Program-made: the position numbers and the translations under genes
Part shown: in pieces, positions 5,993 through 6,714 of the stretch
How positions within the stretch are numbered: the stretch's first letter is position 1
How the letters are laid out: the number at the start of each line of letters is the position of its first letter
Source: Methanobacteriota archaeon
GTDB lineage: Archaea > Thermoplasmatota > Thermoplasmata > JAUWGG01
Direction of reading: 5' to 3'
Assembly: GCA_030606525.1 (NCBI GenBank)
Contig: JAUWGG010000056.1
Location: 1 to 6,714 of the forward strand
Length of the DNA stretch: 6,714 nucleotides
The notes under the pieces: model-generated
Told to the model about the DNA's origin: nothing
Seen by the model: the letters and a program-made list of their open reading frames with translations, nothing else
Database searches by the model: none

Positions 5993-6105
5993 CAGATAAA
6001 ATATCAATGAGAAAATAGTGGTTACAGCAGAATTTAACTCGCAATTTCTAACAGGAATGATCAAGCAACTGCAGATTATCCAATTCAAACTACTAAGTTG
6101 TTGAA

Positions 6106-6112
6106 GATATAA
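6106..6112 (+). promoter_or_regulatory. Proximal TATA-like element, possible leaderless promoter
   Basis: GATATAA is centred about 27 bases upstream of ATG 6136, the spacing expected if transcription starts at or next to the start codon. Leaderless mRNAs are common in several archaeal groups. A weak GGTG at 6129-6132 is the only Shine-Dalgarno-like sequence. Confidence 0.35.
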
Positions 6113-6135
6113 TCTAAAAATTAAGGATGGTGTGA

Positions 6136-6714
6136 ATGATGTTTTTGAGAAAGGAAATAGATGCAGGGGAATCTGAGGAAAAAGATAACATTGAAGAAGA
6201 GGATATGAATGAGCCTGGTATTATTTCATCTACAAGAAGATTGACAAATGGAGGAAGAAGAGTTAACGGTTTGGTTAACGGGTTAGTTAATGGATTGGTG
6301 AATGGGTTAGTAAATGGTAAAGGAAGAGTAAATGGTCTTGTTAATGGAAGGGGTAGAGTTAATGGATTGGTGAATGGGTTAGTCAATGGAAGAGGCAGGG
6401 TTAACGGATTGGTCAACGGATTGGTAAATGGTTTAGTAAATGGTAAAGGAAGAGTAAATGGTCTGGTCAATGGGAGAAGCGGAGTTAATAGATCGTCGAA
6501 TAGGTACAAGCTAATCAATGACGAGGAACTGACAGACAACACTCGTTTAGCTTCAAGAAAAAAACCTAGACCAAGAGAAGTAGGAGTGCTGCCAAATAGA
6601 TATAGAAAGGAGAGGAGAATAAAAAAGGCTGCAATCGTCATCGCTTTCATTCTCTTAGTTTCTATATTGCTCTTATCATTTAGTAACTTCCTTGTATACA
6701 AACCCACTGAGAAG
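6136..6714 (+). CDS. Membrane protein with tandem Val-Asn-Gly-Leu repeats, 3' partial
   Basis: The frame opens at ATG 6136 (an ATG also follows at 6139), directly after an in-frame TGA at 6133-6135, and stays open for 193 codons to the right edge. Residues 1-35 are acidic (KEIDAGESEEKDNIEEED). Residues 42-113 hold 16 VNG units in runs such as RVNGLVNGLVNG, broken by K/R-G-R: five blocks with 5, 2, 3, 4 and 2 units. Residues 117-164 are polar and basic, ending in NRYRKERRIKK. One transmembrane helix follows at about 165-187 (AAIVIAFILLVSILLLSFSN). By the positive-inside rule the repeats face the cytoplasm and the unseen C-terminal part lies outside. I recall similar NG-rich repeats in Thermoplasmatota membrane proteins, but I know no established function and assign none. 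Synonymous codons vary among the repeats, so selection appears to hold the amino acid pattern. The stop codon and any C-terminal domain are outside the window. Confidence 0.82.
   Translation, partial: MMFLRKEIDAGESEEKDNIEEEDMNEPGIISSTRRLTNGGRRVNGLVNGLVNGLVNGLVNGKGRVNGLVNGRGRVNGLVNGLVNGRGRVNGLVNGLVNGLVNGKGRVNGLVNGRSGVNRSSNRYKLINDEELTDNTRLASRKKPRPREVGVLPNRYRKERRIKKAAIVIAFILLVSILLLSFSNFLVYKPTEK
6259..6474 (+). repeat. In-frame 12-base tandem repeat array encoding VNGL units
   Basis: The basic period is 12 bases (GTN-AAY-GGN-YTN), interrupted by short GGN-(K/R)-GGN-AGR spacers that create five blocks. Longer exact copies are superimposed: a 32-base identity between 6307-6338 and 6433-6464 (126 bases apart), and a 27-base identity between 6285-6311 and 6357-6383 (72 bases apart). 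These suggest block duplications added to an older, synonymously diverged repeat. Confidence 0.9.

Noticed and set aside
6018..6104. Short frame of 28 codons starting GTG in the leader of the repeat-protein gene
   Set aside because: There is no ribosome binding site and no recognisable sequence; its length is compatible with chance in an open AT-rich leader.
6259..6474. CRISPR array or non-coding minisatellite
   Set aside because: The period is 12 bases, there are no unique spacers of 30-40 bases, and every unit keeps the reading frame with synonymous variation, so the repeat is protein-coding.
6114..6707. Long reverse-strand open frame rich in Pro, Leu, Thr and Asn
   Set aside because: It is the antisense image of the VNGL repeats: a 12-base repeat without reverse-strand stops stays open automatically. 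The + strand frame has a proper N-terminus, a basic patch and a membrane helix.
1..6714. tRNA, rRNA, insertion sequence or integrase genes
   Set aside because: No cloverleaf, rRNA-like segment, transposase or recombinase motif was found on either strand.

Overview
The window is archaeal. It carries the end of translation factor aIF5B, ribosomal protein S6e, the gamma subunit of aIF2 and a full-length Hef helicase/nuclease, none of which has a bacterial counterpart of this form. Hef with both helicase and nuclease halves points to a euryarchaeal lineage. The Asn-Gly repeat protein at the right edge resembles proteins I remember from Thermoplasmatota genomes (Aciduliprofundum, Methanomassiliicoccales, MBG-D and relatives). 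I favour an uncultured Thermoplasmatota-like archaeon, but this rests on recall and not on a search. The DNA is AT-rich, and the intergenic regions hold archaeal TATA boxes and T-rich termination tracts.

Layout, left to right, with every gene on the + strand. (1) 2-277: last 91 codons of aIF5B. (2) 278-385: promoter region with TATA box, a 10-bp inverted repeat and a strong ribosome binding site. (3) 386-1570: secreted protein with a signal peptide, thrombospondin type 3 calcium-binding repeats and a clan CD (legumain/caspase-like) cysteine peptidase domain. (4) 1571-1710: T-rich terminator, two copies of a 15-bp direct repeat, and the promoter of the next operon. (5) 1711-2103 and 2100-3332: rps6e and aIF2 gamma, overlapping by 4 bases. 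(6) 3333-3567: a 235-base gap with duplicated TATA-like elements and a hairpin plus T-tract, which could be a small RNA gene or a leader attenuator. (7) 3568-5850: hef. (8) 5851-6135: AT-rich gap with two candidate promoters and two short palindromes. (9) 6136 to the right edge: start of a membrane protein whose cytoplasmic tail is a tandem Val-Asn-Gly-Leu repeat. This last gene has no stop inside the window.

aIF5B, S6e and aIF2 gamma belong together functionally: aIF2 gamma brings initiator tRNA to the small subunit, S6e is part of that subunit, and aIF5B promotes subunit joining. The secreted peptidase sits between aIF5B and S6e with its own promoter and terminator and looks like an insertion into this group. 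Hef acts in replication-fork repair and is a separate unit. The most unusual item is the Asn-Gly repeat membrane protein. The next are the peptidase and the 3409-3512 hairpin region.
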